53,483 nucleotides of DNA, taken from the NCBI GenBank assembly GCA_022822865.1, contig JAJDYJ010000006.1:1-53483 (forward strand), given 5' to 3'. This DNA is from Pseudomonadales bacterium (lineage in GTDB: Bacteria; Pseudomonadota; Gammaproteobacteria; Pseudomonadales; Pseudohongiellaceae). Within the stretch, counting starts at the first letter, position 1. Every line of letters begins with the position of its first letter. Made by a program: the position numbers and the translations under genes. The notes under the pieces are model-generated. The model was not told the DNA's origin. It made no database searches and worked only from the letters and a program-made list of their open reading frames with translations. Positions 42,369-53,384 of this stretch are shown one piece after another.

Positions 42369-43676
42369 TCAACCCGCCGCTTCCGCTTCGGGAGTCGTGG
42401 CGCCGGGCGCCGAGGTAACGGGCTCTATACGGCCGCCGAAAATCCACACCGAAGCCACCGCGAGCGGAACCAGCAAGGCTCCCAGCAGGAAGAACGGAAC
42501 GTATGATTCCTGGGTCATGACGGGCACCATGTTGGTTGTGATCAGCACGCCGAGAACCGCCGCCGTCCCACCGACTCCAGCCAGCGAGCCAACTGATTTG
42601 CCGGCAAAAAAGTCGCTCGGCAGCGTCTGGATATTGCCGATGGCCAATTGAAATCCGAACAGGATTATCGCGATCAGCAATACTGCGGCGAGAGGGGTGG
42701 AAGCGAAAGCAGTCGCAATCAGCATCGGCATCATGATTACGCCGCCCAGGGTAATCGTCAGTTTGCGGGCGGCATTGACGGACCAGCCGGTCTTGATCAG
42801 TTTGCCGGCCAGCCAGCCGCCGAAAATCGCGCCGAGCGCGGCGCCAACGTATGGCACCCAGGCAAACAATCCGATTTGCGCGATGTCAAACCCGAACTGG
42901 TCAGCGAGGTAGATCGGCAGCCAACTGACGAAAAGCCACCAGACCGGATCGAGAAAAAATCGCGAAGAAATCACGGCCCAACTTTGCCGGTATCTGAGCA
43001 TCTCGCCCCAGCCCGGCGCTGCCTGTTCACTGTCTTCCTCGGACAGTTTTTCCGCTTTCTGTCCGGAGAGAATGTAATCCCTCTCTTCGTCGGTAAGCCA
43101 TGGATGCCGTTCCGGCGGCGCCTTGTATACGAACAGCCAGGGAACGAGCCACAGGAATCCCAGCAATCCCACCACGATAAACGTTCCCTGCCAACCGAAC
43201 TGCAGATATAGCAGCGCAATTACCGGCGCGGAAACGATCGCGCCCACCGAGGCGCCTGAATTGAATATTCCCTGTGCAAGCGCCCGTTCCTTGATCGGGA
43301 ACCACTCGGCGTTGCTTTTCGTCGCCCCCGGCCAGTTGCCGGCTTCGCTCACGCCGAGCATCGCCCGCGCCAGCCCGAGCGAAAGCACACCGCGGGCGGC
43401 CGCGTGCAGCATGATCGAGATCGACCACACCACGATAGCAAGAACGAAACCGAGGCGCGTACCGATCATGTCGAAGATCTTGCCGAACAGCGAGTGGCCG
43501 ATCGCGTAACCCACCATAAAGAATGACACGATAAGGGCGTAGTCACTCTGGTCCATGCCCAGATCTTCGGAAATGGCCGGCCACATGATCGCCAGCGCGT
43601 TGCGGTCGATATAGTTGATGACCGTGGCGATGGCAACCAGGCTAACTACAATCCATCTCAAGTATCCGCGAAACAT
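42369..43676 (-). CDS. MFS transporter, hexuronate (ExuT/ACS) type
   Basis: A 435-residue, 12-segment inner-membrane transporter. The opening RWIVVSLVAIATVINYIDRNALAIMWP and the motif after segment 4, GLARAMLGVSEAGNWPGATKSNAEWFP, are signatures of the anion:cation symporter group that includes hexuronate transporters. It probably takes unsaturated uronate or DEH across the inner membrane. The gap to the PL17 gene is three bases, so the two are coupled, and the dehydrogenase follows after 34 bp. Confidence 0.9.
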   Translation of the reverse strand: MFRGYLRWIVVSLVAIATVINYIDRNALAIMWPAISEDLGMDQSDYALIVSFFMVGYAIGHSLFGKIFDMIGTRLGFVLAIVVWSISIMLHAAARGVLSLGLARAMLGVSEAGNWPGATKSNAEWFPIKERALAQGIFNSGASVGAIVSAPVIALLYLQFGWQGTFIVVGLLGFLWLVPWLFVYKAPPERHPWLTDEERDYILSGQKAEKLSEEDSEQAAPGWGEMLRYRQSWAVISSRFFLDPVWWLFVSWLPIYLADQFGFDIAQIGLFAWVPYVGAALGAIFGGWLAGKLIKTGWSVNAARKLTITLGGVIMMPMLIATAFASTPLAAVLLIAIILFGFQLAIGNIQTLPSDFFAGKSVGSLAGVGGTAAVLGVLITTNMVPVMTQESYVPFFLLGALLVPLAVASVWIFGGRIEPVTSAPGATTPEAEAAG

Positions 43677-43679
43677 TCC

Positions 43680-45887
43680 TCACTCCTGCAATTTGCGTTC
43701 TTCGCCGAAAAACGCGTAAAAGCCGTTCCAACTGTAAGGGCGACCTTCCAGGCTCACCGTATGTGATGTCGTTTCGTTCGGGTCAAGTGACAAGGCAAGG
43801 ATCGTTTGTGAACCGTCGCCGGTTTGAATGCTCAGGACATCGGAGCGACCTTCACGCAGAAATCGGAAATCTTCGATCGAGCCGGCGCTGTTCAACGTAT
43901 ATTCTTCGGCCCCGTTGTACTCGCCGTGCGGTTCGAGAACGGAAGCGAAATAGTTTGATTTTGCGCCGTTCACTCGAAACACGAGGGCCTGCTCGCGGCG
44001 CAAGTTGAACAGCGGATCGTTGGCGCCCAATTCGGTGAAAAGTACTTCCATATCGTGTTGCGCGATGGCCGTATAGGTGTAAAAGCGGTTTTCGGTCAGC
44101 CAGGTCACGGCAAACTTCTCGCCGGCGGGGACCTCAGCGCTCGCGCGCAGCCACAGGTGCTGATAGCCGTTTGCGGCGCCCAATGGCCGCAAGTTCGCAA
44201 TCCTGGGTTCGAGAGAGTGGCTCGTATCGACGATATGCCCGTTGAAATGCACGGGCAGGTCATATTGATGTTCGCTCGAACTGCTTGCGTGGAGTACGTC
44301 GATCATCACCGGATTGTCGGTGGCCAGGCCGTCAAGCAAGGCTACGGTGCGATTGAACGATGTGTCTTCGTAGGCGTCTTCCATTCTGCCCGATGCGATC
44401 TGAACATCGTCGGCGCTTTCAAAGAAAAGAAATTCGGGGTGTCTCTGTTCCGCTATGCGCAAGCGGCCTTCGAAATGGCTGGTTTCGTCGACTACCAGCG
44501 CATTGTGTGCAATGGATTGCTTGGCCCAGGTTTCGTTTTCGGGCAAGTATCGCCCGCCGTTCTTCTGTTCGACATTCAGGAAGCGCGCCGCGCCATAGTC
44601 CGACAATACTTCATTGCCATTGTCGTAGAACAGCAGTCCCAGTTTGTCGAAATGACCGTGTCCCATGCCCTGGGACGTGGCCTTGAGCACGAGAGCCTGC
44701 CCGTTGGAAAAATCTCCGCTGCGAAGTACGGCCAGCGCGCCTTGCGTTCCTTCCGGCCCGTCGCGAAACAAACGCGAGCGATAGTCGAACGGCGATGATT
44801 CGCCCTGATCTCTCTCTCGCGCCAACCTGAAACCATCGCCATTCAATACATAGGAACTTTGCAACTCGGCGATGGACGGCAGCGCGGGGTCGCTCGTCAG
44901 GGCGTGGGCGATCGCGATCCCGTAGCGCAATTCCACCGTGTCCAGCCCCTTGTCCTTGATTGCGTCATTCAACGGAAAGAACAGTCCGGCATAGGACAGG
45001 TCGATACAGGCGTAGATCGCCTTCAACAGGATTCCTTCACGATGCTCGAATATTTTCAGCTCCGGGTCGTTCGCCTCGATGCTGCGCGCGAACAGTAGAA
45101 AGGGCATCATGGCGTAACGCTGGTAATAGGGTCCCTCGCTATAGTAGCCATCGGGCGAAAACAGCAGATCGATCTGCCTGATGAAACCCGAGTCCCCGCC
45201 GCCGTTCAGCCCATACAGCGCCTTGCGAACGTAATCTTCGTCATTGAGCGCATAGCCGGTCATGCCAACCGCGGCAACCGCCCAGGTTCCATGGTTATGA
45301 ATCCTGTCGAATGTGTCGGGTGATCCTTCAGAGAGGAAGTCGGCCATCGGCCGCAGCAGATTGTTGACGATTCGGTCTCGCTCGGCGGCCGACAAGATGT
45401 TGTGGACCGCGTCAAAGCCTTGAATGGCATAGGTAAGCCAAACCGACTCGTTGAGATTCTGCCAGAAAAGCCTTCCCGGATTCGATCCTCTGCTTTGCGG
45501 GTGGTTGCCAAGTCCCGGATACATTTCGGCGTAGGAAAGAAGCAATTGAACGGCATGGCGTGCATAGGTTTCTTCGCCGGTCAACTGGTACACAATTCCC
45601 GCGTCGTGAATGGCAATCCCGTTCCTTTTGTGGGTTTCATGGGAGTAACCGCCACCGGCGTCCACGGGTTCCGGCACATCCGGCTCAGTCTCGAAGTAAA
45701 AGTCGAGTTCGGCTGCGGTTTGCTCGAGAACCCGGGAAAAAGCGGGAGACTCGTGCTTGAATTGCCTTATGAACTCCACGTCCTCGGGCGAAAGCAGGAG
45801 GCCGGGATGTTCGGCGGAATATCCGGGAGTCCACAAGACCAATGTGGCGGCGGCAAGAATAAGGGCCTGCGGAACTTTGAATTTCAT
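43680..45887 (-). CDS. PL17-family oligoalginate lyase
   Basis: A 735-residue exported enzyme with a signal peptide (ALILAAATLVLWTPGYSA), an alpha/alpha toroid first half and a heparinase II/III-type beta-sandwich second half. The toroid carries FDRIHNHGTWAVAAVGM (Asn and His) near residue 195-205 and GYYSEGPYYQRYAMMPF (Tyr) near 245-255, positions that agree with the catalytic Asn/Tyr of the exolytic enzyme Alg17C. The second half has GMGHGHFDKLGLLFYDNG, a heparinase II/III signature. It should release unsaturated monouronate from the oligomers made by PL6. Confidence 0.9.
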   Translation of the reverse strand: MKFKVPQALILAAATLVLWTPGYSAEHPGLLLSPEDVEFIRQFKHESPAFSRVLEQTAAELDFYFETEPDVPEPVDAGGGYSHETHKRNGIAIHDAGIVYQLTGEETYARHAVQLLLSYAEMYPGLGNHPQSRGSNPGRLFWQNLNESVWLTYAIQGFDAVHNILSAAERDRIVNNLLRPMADFLSEGSPDTFDRIHNHGTWAVAAVGMTGYALNDEDYVRKALYGLNGGGDSGFIRQIDLLFSPDGYYSEGPYYQRYAMMPFLLFARSIEANDPELKIFEHREGILLKAIYACIDLSYAGLFFPLNDAIKDKGLDTVELRYGIAIAHALTSDPALPSIAELQSSYVLNGDGFRLARERDQGESSPFDYRSRLFRDGPEGTQGALAVLRSGDFSNGQALVLKATSQGMGHGHFDKLGLLFYDNGNEVLSDYGAARFLNVEQKNGGRYLPENETWAKQSIAHNALVVDETSHFEGRLRIAEQRHPEFLFFESADDVQIASGRMEDAYEDTSFNRTVALLDGLATDNPVMIDVLHASSSSEHQYDLPVHFNGHIVDTSHSLEPRIANLRPLGAANGYQHLWLRASAEVPAGEKFAVTWLTENRFYTYTAIAQHDMEVLFTELGANDPLFNLRREQALVFRVNGAKSNYFASVLEPHGEYNGAEEYTLNSAGSIEDFRFLREGRSDVLSIQTGDGSQTILALSLDPNETTSHTVSLEGRPYSWNGFYAFFGEERKLQE

Positions 45888-45913
45888 CAGCCGGTTTCGT
45901 TCAGGTCGCCAAC

Positions 45914-46660
45914 TCAGATACTCGCGACTTTGAGAAAACGATGGCGACTTTCCGATGCCTGCTTGCGAATTCGTTCGAGAGCCTGTTCTTCCGTTACATC
46001 AAGCATGGATCCCAGCAGACGCGCGAAATGCTTGCGCATGGCCATGCGAGCCGCGGCGGGGTCTCGCTCACGAAGCGCAATGAAGATTTCCATATGTTCA
46101 TTACCCCTCTGCGATGTATCTTCCAGGCAAACGGCCTCATATACTTCCTTGACGTGCGGGAGTTCATCGCGCATTTTCCAGAGCAGTTCGACGATGTAAC
46201 GCGCGGCAGAATTTCCCGAAGCCGCGGCGATCGTGAGATGGAAATCCCGATCCGCCTTTTCCGCCGCTTCTTCGTCGCCCGGATCGTCGGAAGCCATTTT
46301 TTCTATGTAACCGGAAAGCTTGTCCAATTCCTCATCGCTGATGTTCAGCGCGGCCAGCGCGGCCACCTCCGATTCGAACAGCGATCTGGCTTCAGTCACT
46401 TCAAAGGCATTTACTTTCGGAAGACTTTCGTGGCCGGGGTCAATGTCTTCCAGCACGTAGACCCCCGAACCGGTTCTTATGTCAACCTTGCCACGAGCTT
46501 GCAAGGCCACCAGGGCCTGACGAATCGTCACGCGGCTGACCTTGAATTGTTCAGCCAGATTCCTCTCCGCCGGCAAGCGGCTGCCAGCCGGGTACACGCC
46601 TTTTTCGATCATTTCCAGTATTGACCGGGCGACGGTGTTGTAAAGTCTTTTATCGCTCAT
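45914..46660 (-). CDS. GntR-family regulator with FCD domain
   Basis: A 248-residue regulator. Residues about 5-75 are a winged helix (GSRLPAERNLAEQFKVSRVTIRQALVALQARG), followed by an all-helical FCD domain whose His/Asp residues (FHLTIAAASGN) would bind a metal and a carboxylated ligand. The ligand is probably an alginate breakdown product such as KDG or DEH. It is the first gene of the right-arm operon, 26 bp before PL17. Likely operators are the TGGTNNNACCA sites before the two receptors; a weaker half-site (ATTGGTATAAAG on the minus strand, about 46703-46714) is near its own start. Confidence 0.88.
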   Translation of the reverse strand: MSDKRLYNTVARSILEMIEKGVYPAGSRLPAERNLAEQFKVSRVTIRQALVALQARGKVDIRTGSGVYVLEDIDPGHESLPKVNAFEVTEARSLFESEVAALAALNISDEELDKLSGYIEKMASDDPGDEEAAEKADRDFHLTIAAASGNSAARYIVELLWKMRDELPHVKEVYEAVCLEDTSQRGNEHMEIFIALRERDPAAARMAMRKHFARLLGSMLDVTEEQALERIRKQASESRHRFLKVASI

Positions 46661-46725
46661 GTGATGTGCTTCGATTGGGACAGCGGATGGATAGTCCAGT
46701 CTTTATACCAATACGCCGAAAGTGT

Positions 46726-46748
46726 GTAAACAACTTTATGTTGTTTAC
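46726..46748. promoter_or_regulatory. Palindrome in the bamE-gntR interval
   Basis: GTAAACAAC (46726-46734), a TTTAT spacer and GTTGTTTAC (46740-46748) form a perfect inverted repeat 66 bases upstream of the gntR start. There is no T run after it, so an operator is more likely than a terminator. Confidence 0.4.
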
Positions 46749-46773
46749 GGTGCGGAAAGCGGCGAAGGCGAGC

Positions 46774-47136
46774 TCAGTTCAGGTCTTCGGGAGGGTTCGG
46801 CACGAAATCGCCGGTGACGGTGGCGAGCTGGTCGTCGACGAACAGGATCGTGATGCGTTCCTGGGTGCGGGCGCCGCCGCCGGGCTGGAAGTTGTACACA
46901 TAGTCCCAGCGGTCCTGATGGAAAGGGTCTCGCACTAACGGCGTGCCCATGACGAAGATGACCTGGTTCTTGGTCATGCCGGGCCGCAATTGATTGACCA
47001 TGTTCTGCAGAATCACGTTGCCCTGGGTGATGGAGATCTTGTACACGCCGGGAAAATCCAGCGAACCCAGGTTGTTGGAGCAGCCCGCCAGTGCGGTCAG
47101 CAGCAATGCGGGGAGAATTCCGGCCGGTTTGAACAT
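46774..47136 (-). CDS. bamE: Outer-membrane assembly lipoprotein BamE
   Basis: A 120-residue lipoprotein of the SmpA/OmlA family, a non-essential part of the BAM complex. The signal sequence ends LLTALAGC with the lipid-attached Cys at residue 19. The fold is marked by [29 protein letters not shown] and [17 protein letters not shown]. It is divergent from fur, the arrangement usual in gammaproteobacteria. The ATG chosen begins the lipoprotein signal; the frame is open for 12 more codons. Confidence 0.94.
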   Translation of the reverse strand: MFKPAGILPALLLTALAGCSNNLGSLDFPGVYKISITQGNVILQNMVNQLRPGMTKNQVIFVMGTPLVRDPFHQDRWDYVYNFQPGGGARTQERITILFVDDQLATVTGDFVPNPPEDLN

Positions 47137-47311
47137 GTGAAAATCCGTGTCTTGCGGGGCCGCCGAATGCAACGGCTTTCATAAGCAACATCAGCGGGGC
47201 ATAATAACTCATGAGTTCGCGTCGGAACAGCCGGCGCAGGCCTCGCACGGGGCATGAACTCACGCAAGGTCAATAGAACAGTGATCCAATCCAGCGCATC
47301 GGGAGTCATGC

Positions 47312-47734
47312 ATGGGCACCGAAAATCAGGAACTGCGCAAGGCCGGGCTCAAGGTTACGCTGCCCCGGGTCAAGATCCTGCAGATTCTGGAAACCTCCGA
47401 AAACAAGCACATGAGCGCCGAGGACGTATACCGGGCGCTGGTAGCGTCAGACCAGGAAGTCGGTCTGGCGACGGTTTACCGCGTATTGACGCAGTTTGAA
47501 GCGGCGGGCCTGGTCATGCGGCACCATTTCGAAGGCGGCCATTCGATCTTCGAACTGATGCCCGGCGATCACCACGACCATATCGTTTGCACAAGCTGCG
47601 GCAAGGTCGAAGAGTTCTATGACGACATCATCGAGGATCGGCAGGTGAAGATCGCCGAGAAACTCGGCTTCAGGATCACCGACCACAGCATGTACCTGTA
47701 CGGCATCTGCCCGGCTTGTCAGCAGGATTCCTGA
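47312..47734 (+). CDS. fur: Ferric uptake regulator
   Basis: A 140-residue Fur. The winged helix (LKVTLPRVKILQIL through VGLATVYRVLTQFEAAGLV) is followed by metal-site residues in HHFEGGHSIFEL, GDHHDHIVCTSCGKVEEF with a Cys-x-x-Cys, and a second Cys pair, CPAC, near the end. It represses iron-uptake genes with Fe(II). Its 3' end overlaps the end of recN on the other strand by 16 bases. Confidence 0.95.
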   Translation: MGTENQELRKAGLKVTLPRVKILQILETSENKHMSAEDVYRALVASDQEVGLATVYRVLTQFEAAGLVMRHHFEGGHSIFELMPGDHHDHIVCTSCGKVEEFYDDIIEDRQVKIAEKLGFRITDHSMYLYGICPACQQDS

Positions 47735-49398
47735 TCGGCCTCAAGCATTTGCCTGGCGTGCGCCAGTGAGGCATCGCTGAAATTCGCCCCGGCGAGCATG
47801 CGCGCCAGTTCAAGCACCCTTGCATCCTCATCGAGTTCGCTGATCGAAGTCCGCGCGCTCGCGCCGTCGCTGCTCTTGCTCACCGAATATTGCCGATGCG
47901 CGCGGCTGGCGACCTGGGGCTGATGGGTAACGCAGAGAATCTGGGCCGACTCGCCGAGAGTCTGCAGCAAGGCGCCGACCTGGGCGGCCACGCCGCCGCC
48001 GATGCCGACATCGACTTCGTCGAAAACCAGACAGGGCGTCTGGGAGGTTTGCGCCGTCACCACCCTGATCGCCAGGCTGATTCGGGACAGTTCGCCGCCC
48101 GAGGCGATCTTCGACAAGGGACCCGGCTCCTGCCCCGGATTGGTGCTGACCAGAAATTCGACCCTTTCCAGGCCGCCGGCATTGATGGAGTCGGGGGCCA
48201 ATGATTCGAAATCGATTTTCATGCCCGCATCACCCATGCCGAGGCGGTCGATTCGCTGTTCGATTTCGCGCGACAGCGGGCCCGCGCCCTTGCGGCGTTG
48301 TTTGCCGACCCGCCTTGCGACCTCGGCGTATCGTTCGCGCAATTTCGAGTCTTCCTGCTCAAGACGCTGCAACTCTTCTTCGCGGCCGTGAATATCCTGC
48401 AACTGCTCTTGCAGCGATCGCGTCAATCGCGCCAGTTCGGCCGGCTTGACCTTGTGCTTGCGCGCCATGTCATGCAGCTTGCCGAGCCGTTCATCGACCT
48501 GGGAAAGGCGCTCCGGATCGATGGGGAACTCATCCGCCGCTCCCCGCAAGTCCGCCGCCGCCTCTTCGATCTGGATACAGGCCGACTCGAGCAGTTCCAT
48601 CGCGTTGGCGATGCGGCCGCTGTCGCCTTGCAGGTCGCCTAACAGTTGCAGGGCGCGCCGCAGTCCGCCCAGGGCGTTGAATTGCTCGTTATCTGAAATG
48701 TCCTCCACCGCGCCGGCCAGGGCCGCCAGCGCTTGCTCGGCGCCGCTCAGGCGGCGATGTTCCTGCTCAAGCGTTCCGGTTTCACCATCCTCCGCGGCGA
48801 GTTCCTGCAATTCGTCCAACTGGTATGCCAACAGCTGGACGCGGCCTTCGTCGTCATCGCCGCGCAGCCGCGCGATGTCGCGTTGATTGGCCTGCCATTG
48901 GCCGTGAAGCGAACGCAGCTCTTCAAGCAGGGCGCGCTCGACGCAAAAATCGTCGAGCAGGGAAAGCTGGGTCGCGCGTTGCAGGAGGGACTGATGTTCC
49001 TGCTGGCTGACGATATCCACCAGCAACGCGCCGAGTTGTTGCAGGCTCGCCATGGTCACGGGCGAGTCGTTGACGAAGGCTCTCGAGCGGCCGTCGCCGC
49101 CGATCGCCCGGCGGATCAGGCAGAAACCCGCCGCGTCGCCTTGCAACTGGTTCTCTTCCAGCCAGGCGCCCGCGGCGTCGTTGCTGGAAACGTCAAATTC
49201 CGCGGCGATCTCGGTTTTCTTCGCGCCGGTTCTGACCACGGTCTTGTCGGCCCGGTCTCCGAGTGCAAGCCCGAGCGCGCCGACGATGATCGACTTGCCC
49301 GCGCCGGTCTCGCCGGTCAGCGCCGACATGCCCGGGCGGAAGTCGACCTCGAGGCTGTGCACCGTGGCGTAATTATGAATCGAGAGGTGTTGCAGCAT
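47719..49398 (-). CDS. recN: DNA repair protein RecN
   Basis: A 559-residue SMC-like ATPase for double-strand-break repair. The Walker A is LTGETGAGKSIIVGAL, the coiled-coil middle spans about residues 150-370, and the C-terminal head has LSRISLAIRVV (signature) and CLVFDEVDVGIGG (Walker B). In many bacteria recN is LexA-controlled, but I see no CTGT-N8-ACAG box in the 135 bases before its start. Its promoter region overlaps the sigma-32 promoter of grpE on the other strand. Confidence 0.95.
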   Translation of the reverse strand: MLQHLSIHNYATVHSLEVDFRPGMSALTGETGAGKSIIVGALGLALGDRADKTVVRTGAKKTEIAAEFDVSSNDAAGAWLEENQLQGDAAGFCLIRRAIGGDGRSRAFVNDSPVTMASLQQLGALLVDIVSQQEHQSLLQRATQLSLLDDFCVERALLEELRSLHGQWQANQRDIARLRGDDDEGRVQLLAYQLDELQELAAEDGETGTLEQEHRRLSGAEQALAALAGAVEDISDNEQFNALGGLRRALQLLGDLQGDSGRIANAMELLESACIQIEEAAADLRGAADEFPIDPERLSQVDERLGKLHDMARKHKVKPAELARLTRSLQEQLQDIHGREEELQRLEQEDSKLRERYAEVARRVGKQRRKGAGPLSREIEQRIDRLGMGDAGMKIDFESLAPDSINAGGLERVEFLVSTNPGQEPGPLSKIASGGELSRISLAIRVVTAQTSQTPCLVFDEVDVGIGGGVAAQVGALLQTLGESAQILCVTHQPQVASRAHRQYSVSKSSDGASARTSISELDEDARVLELARMLAGANFSDASLAHARQMLEADQESC

Positions 49399-49422
49399 GG
49401 CGCGAAAAGTACATTGGTTTTG

Positions 49423-49450
49423 CTTGAAACATCAATCCATGTCCCCATAT
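49423..49450 (+). promoter_or_regulatory. Sigma-32 heat-shock promoter for grpE-dnaK-dnaJ
   Basis: CTTGAAA (49423-49429) and CCCCATAT (49443-49450) are 13 bases apart. This is an essentially perfect match to the RpoH consensus CTTGAAA-N11-16-CCCCATNT. The grpE ATG lies 84 bases downstream. Confidence 0.9.
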
Positions 49451-49533
49451 TGGCATTCGTGACCTGAGAATTGGGTCAAAGGCTTCGTTTGTTTCAATGC
49501 AAGCCGGAAGAGATTGAGCCAGGACGTCAAGGC

Positions 49534-50154
49534 ATGAGCAAAAAAGGAAAATCCAGGGTCGAGGCGGAACAGTCGGACGCGCAGGCAGCCGCGGAACGGG
49601 AGGCGGCCGAAGCGGTTGCCGAAACCGGAGAGGCGGAGGACGAAGGCGACGCGGTCGAGGCCGCTGTCGAATTGACCCTGGAAGAGGCGCTGGAAAGGCT
49701 CGCCGACGCCGAAGAGGAATGCAGCCGGGCCGAAGACAAGTTGTTGCGGATTCAGGCGGAAATGCAGAATCTGCGCCGCCGTACGGAACAGGACATCGAA
49801 AGGGCGCACAAGTTCGGCCAGGAAAGATTCTCGAGCGAATTGCTCGTGGTGATGGACAACCTCGAACGCGCCCTGAATGCCGCGAGCGAACACGACGACG
49901 AAGTCGTCAAGGCGATTCACGAAGGCGTGAACCTGACGCTGAAGAGCTTCGTCGACTGTTTCGCGAAGTTCAATATCGAAGAGGTCGACCCGATGGGCGA
50001 ACCCTTCGATCCCGCTTTGCATCAGGCGATGTCGATACAGGAAAACGGCGAAGTGGAGCCGAATACGGTCATCGCGGTCATGCAGAAAGGCTATACCTTG
50101 CATGGCCGTGTATTGAGACCGGCGATGGTGGTCGTGTCCACCGACCCGGCATAA
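49534..50154 (+). CDS. grpE: Nucleotide exchange factor GrpE
   Basis: A 206-residue GrpE. The N-terminal third is acidic and Ala/Glu-rich (low complexity), then a long helix (AEDKLLRIQAEMQNLRRRTEQDIERAHKFGQERF) and the beta-domain GEPFDPALHQAMSIQ with VIAVMQKGYTLHGRVLRPAMV are typical. It exchanges ADP on DnaK. The ATG at 49534 is preferred; the frame is open 21 codons further but covers the leader. It is transcribed from the sigma-32 promoter at 49423, with dnaK 121 bp downstream. Confidence 0.94.
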   Translation: MSKKGKSRVEAEQSDAQAAAEREAAEAVAETGEAEDEGDAVEAAVELTLEEALERLADAEEECSRAEDKLLRIQAEMQNLRRRTEQDIERAHKFGQERFSSELLVVMDNLERALNAASEHDDEVVKAIHEGVNLTLKSFVDCFAKFNIEEVDPMGEPFDPALHQAMSIQENGEVEPNTVIAVMQKGYTLHGRVLRPAMVVVSTDPA

Positions 50155-50275
50155 AAGAAAATGTCACAGGCGCGGCGGGAACGATGCCGCGGCCTTGAAT
50201 AGATACGGATAGCATCAATTATTTTAAATCGGCTCTCGCAAGTTGCGGGGTCGGCAAAGTTAACGGAGATCGAAC

Positions 50276-52195
<1,920 letters not shown>

Positions 52196-52224
52196 GCCGT
52201 TCGGCTTGGAGGCTCGGCGGCGTC

Positions 52225-53343
52225 ATGGACAAGCGAGACTACTACGAAGTCCTCGGCGTAAGCCGGGACGCCAGCCAGGCCGATCTGAAGAAAGCCTACC
52301 GGCGCACCGCCATGAAGCATCACCCGGACCGCAATCCGGGCGACAAGGATTCGGAAGCCAAGTTCAAGGAAGCGAGCGAGGCGTTTGAAGTGCTTTCCGA
52401 TGAGCAGAAACGCGCCCGTTACAACCAGTTCGGACATGCGGGCGTGGAAGGCCAGACCGGCGCCGGCGCGGCGGATTTCGCCGACATCTTCGGAGATATC
52501 TTCGGCGACATTTTCGGCGCGCGCCATGCCGGCCGCGGCGGCGGACGCCGCCAGGGCGCCGACCTGCAATACCATCTCGAACTCAGCCTCGAAGAAGCTG
52601 TCCAGGGCGTATCGCGCAATATCCGCGTGCCGACCAAGGTGCGTTGCACCGCCTGCGGCGGCAGCGGCGCCCGTCCAGGCACCGAACCCGTGGAATGCAG
52701 CGCCTGCGGCGGCATCGGCCAGGTGCGCATGCAGCAGGGCTTCTTCTCCGTGCAGCAGACCTGTCCCCGCTGCCGCGGCGAAGGCAAGCAGATCAAGGAT
52801 CCCTGTTCGAGTTGCCGCGGCGCCGGCACCATAGAAGAATCGCGCACACTGTCGGTGAAAGTGCCCGCCGGCGTCGATACCGGCGATCGCATCCGCCTCT
52901 CCGGCGAAGGCCAGGCCGGAGCGCGCGGCGGTCCGCCGGGCGATCTGTACGTGCGGATCGAAGTGCGGCAGCACCCGGTATTCGAGCGCGACGGCGCCGA
53001 CCTGCATTGCGATATTCCCATCAGCTTCGTCGACGCGGCTCTTGGCAACGATCTCGAAGTTCCCACCTTGAGCGGCAGGGTCAAACTCAAGATTCCGTCC
53101 GAAACCCAGACCGGCAAACTGTTCCGCCTGCGCGGCAAGGGCATCACTCCCGTTCGCGGCGGCCCGCCCGGCGACCTGCTTTATCGCCTCGTCGTGGAAA
53201 CACCGGTCAAACTCACTTCGCGCCAGCGCGAACTCCTCAACGAGTTTCGCCAGATCCAGGAAGAGCAGGGCAACCGCCAGTCTCCGAGACGAAAAAGCTG
53301 GCTCGACGGCGTCAAGCGCTTCGTGGACGGCCTGCGGGGCTAG
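52225..53343 (+). CDS. dnaJ: Chaperone DnaJ (Hsp40)
   Basis: A 372-residue type I DnaJ. It has the J domain with HPD ([10 protein letters not shown]), a Gly-rich region ([11 protein letters not shown]), four zinc-finger repeats ([32 protein letters not shown]) and the C-terminal substrate domains. All four Cys pairs are intact. It stimulates DnaK ATPase and delivers clients. The TAG stop is the first part of the 45-bp repeat also found at 40419-40463. Confidence 0.96.
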   Translation: MDKRDYYEVLGVSRDASQADLKKAYRRTAMKHHPDRNPGDKDSEAKFKEASEAFEVLSDEQKRARYNQFGHAGVEGQTGAGAADFADIFGDIFGDIFGARHAGRGGGRRQGADLQYHLELSLEEAVQGVSRNIRVPTKVRCTACGGSGARPGTEPVECSACGGIGQVRMQQGFFSVQQTCPRCRGEGKQIKDPCSSCRGAGTIEESRTLSVKVPAGVDTGDRIRLSGEGQAGARGGPPGDLYVRIEVRQHPVFERDGADLHCDIPISFVDAALGNDLEVPTLSGRVKLKIPSETQTGKLFRLRGKGITPVRGGPPGDLLYRLVVETPVKLTSRQRELLNEFRQIQEEQGNRQSPRRKSWLDGVKRFVDGLRG

Positions 53344-53384
53344 GAGCCTGCGCCGTAGGAATTCACGGCTGCAAATCCGCTCTC
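53340..53384. repeat. 45-bp repeat at the dnaJ stop codon (copy 2)
   Basis: These 45 bases are identical to the reverse complement of 40419-40463. The TAG at 53341-53343 is the dnaJ stop. A small hairpin, GCCGT (53352-53356) with ACGGC (53365-53369), is inside. Unlike copy 1 the right side is not closed by the complementary TAG-ended arm; the next bases, 53385-53483, are unrelated to copy 1 and contain a CGCCCTTGGC/GCCAAGGGCG pair (53390-53399 and 53446-53455) but no gene start that I can support. Confidence 0.85.

Noticed and set aside
49399..49533. Possible LexA box before recN
   Set aside because: No CTGT-N8-ACAG sequence is present on either strand.
50155..50275. Second sigma-32 promoter directly before dnaK
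   Set aside because: There is a CTTGAA but no CCCCAT-like -10 at a proper distance; the grpE promoter is sufficient.
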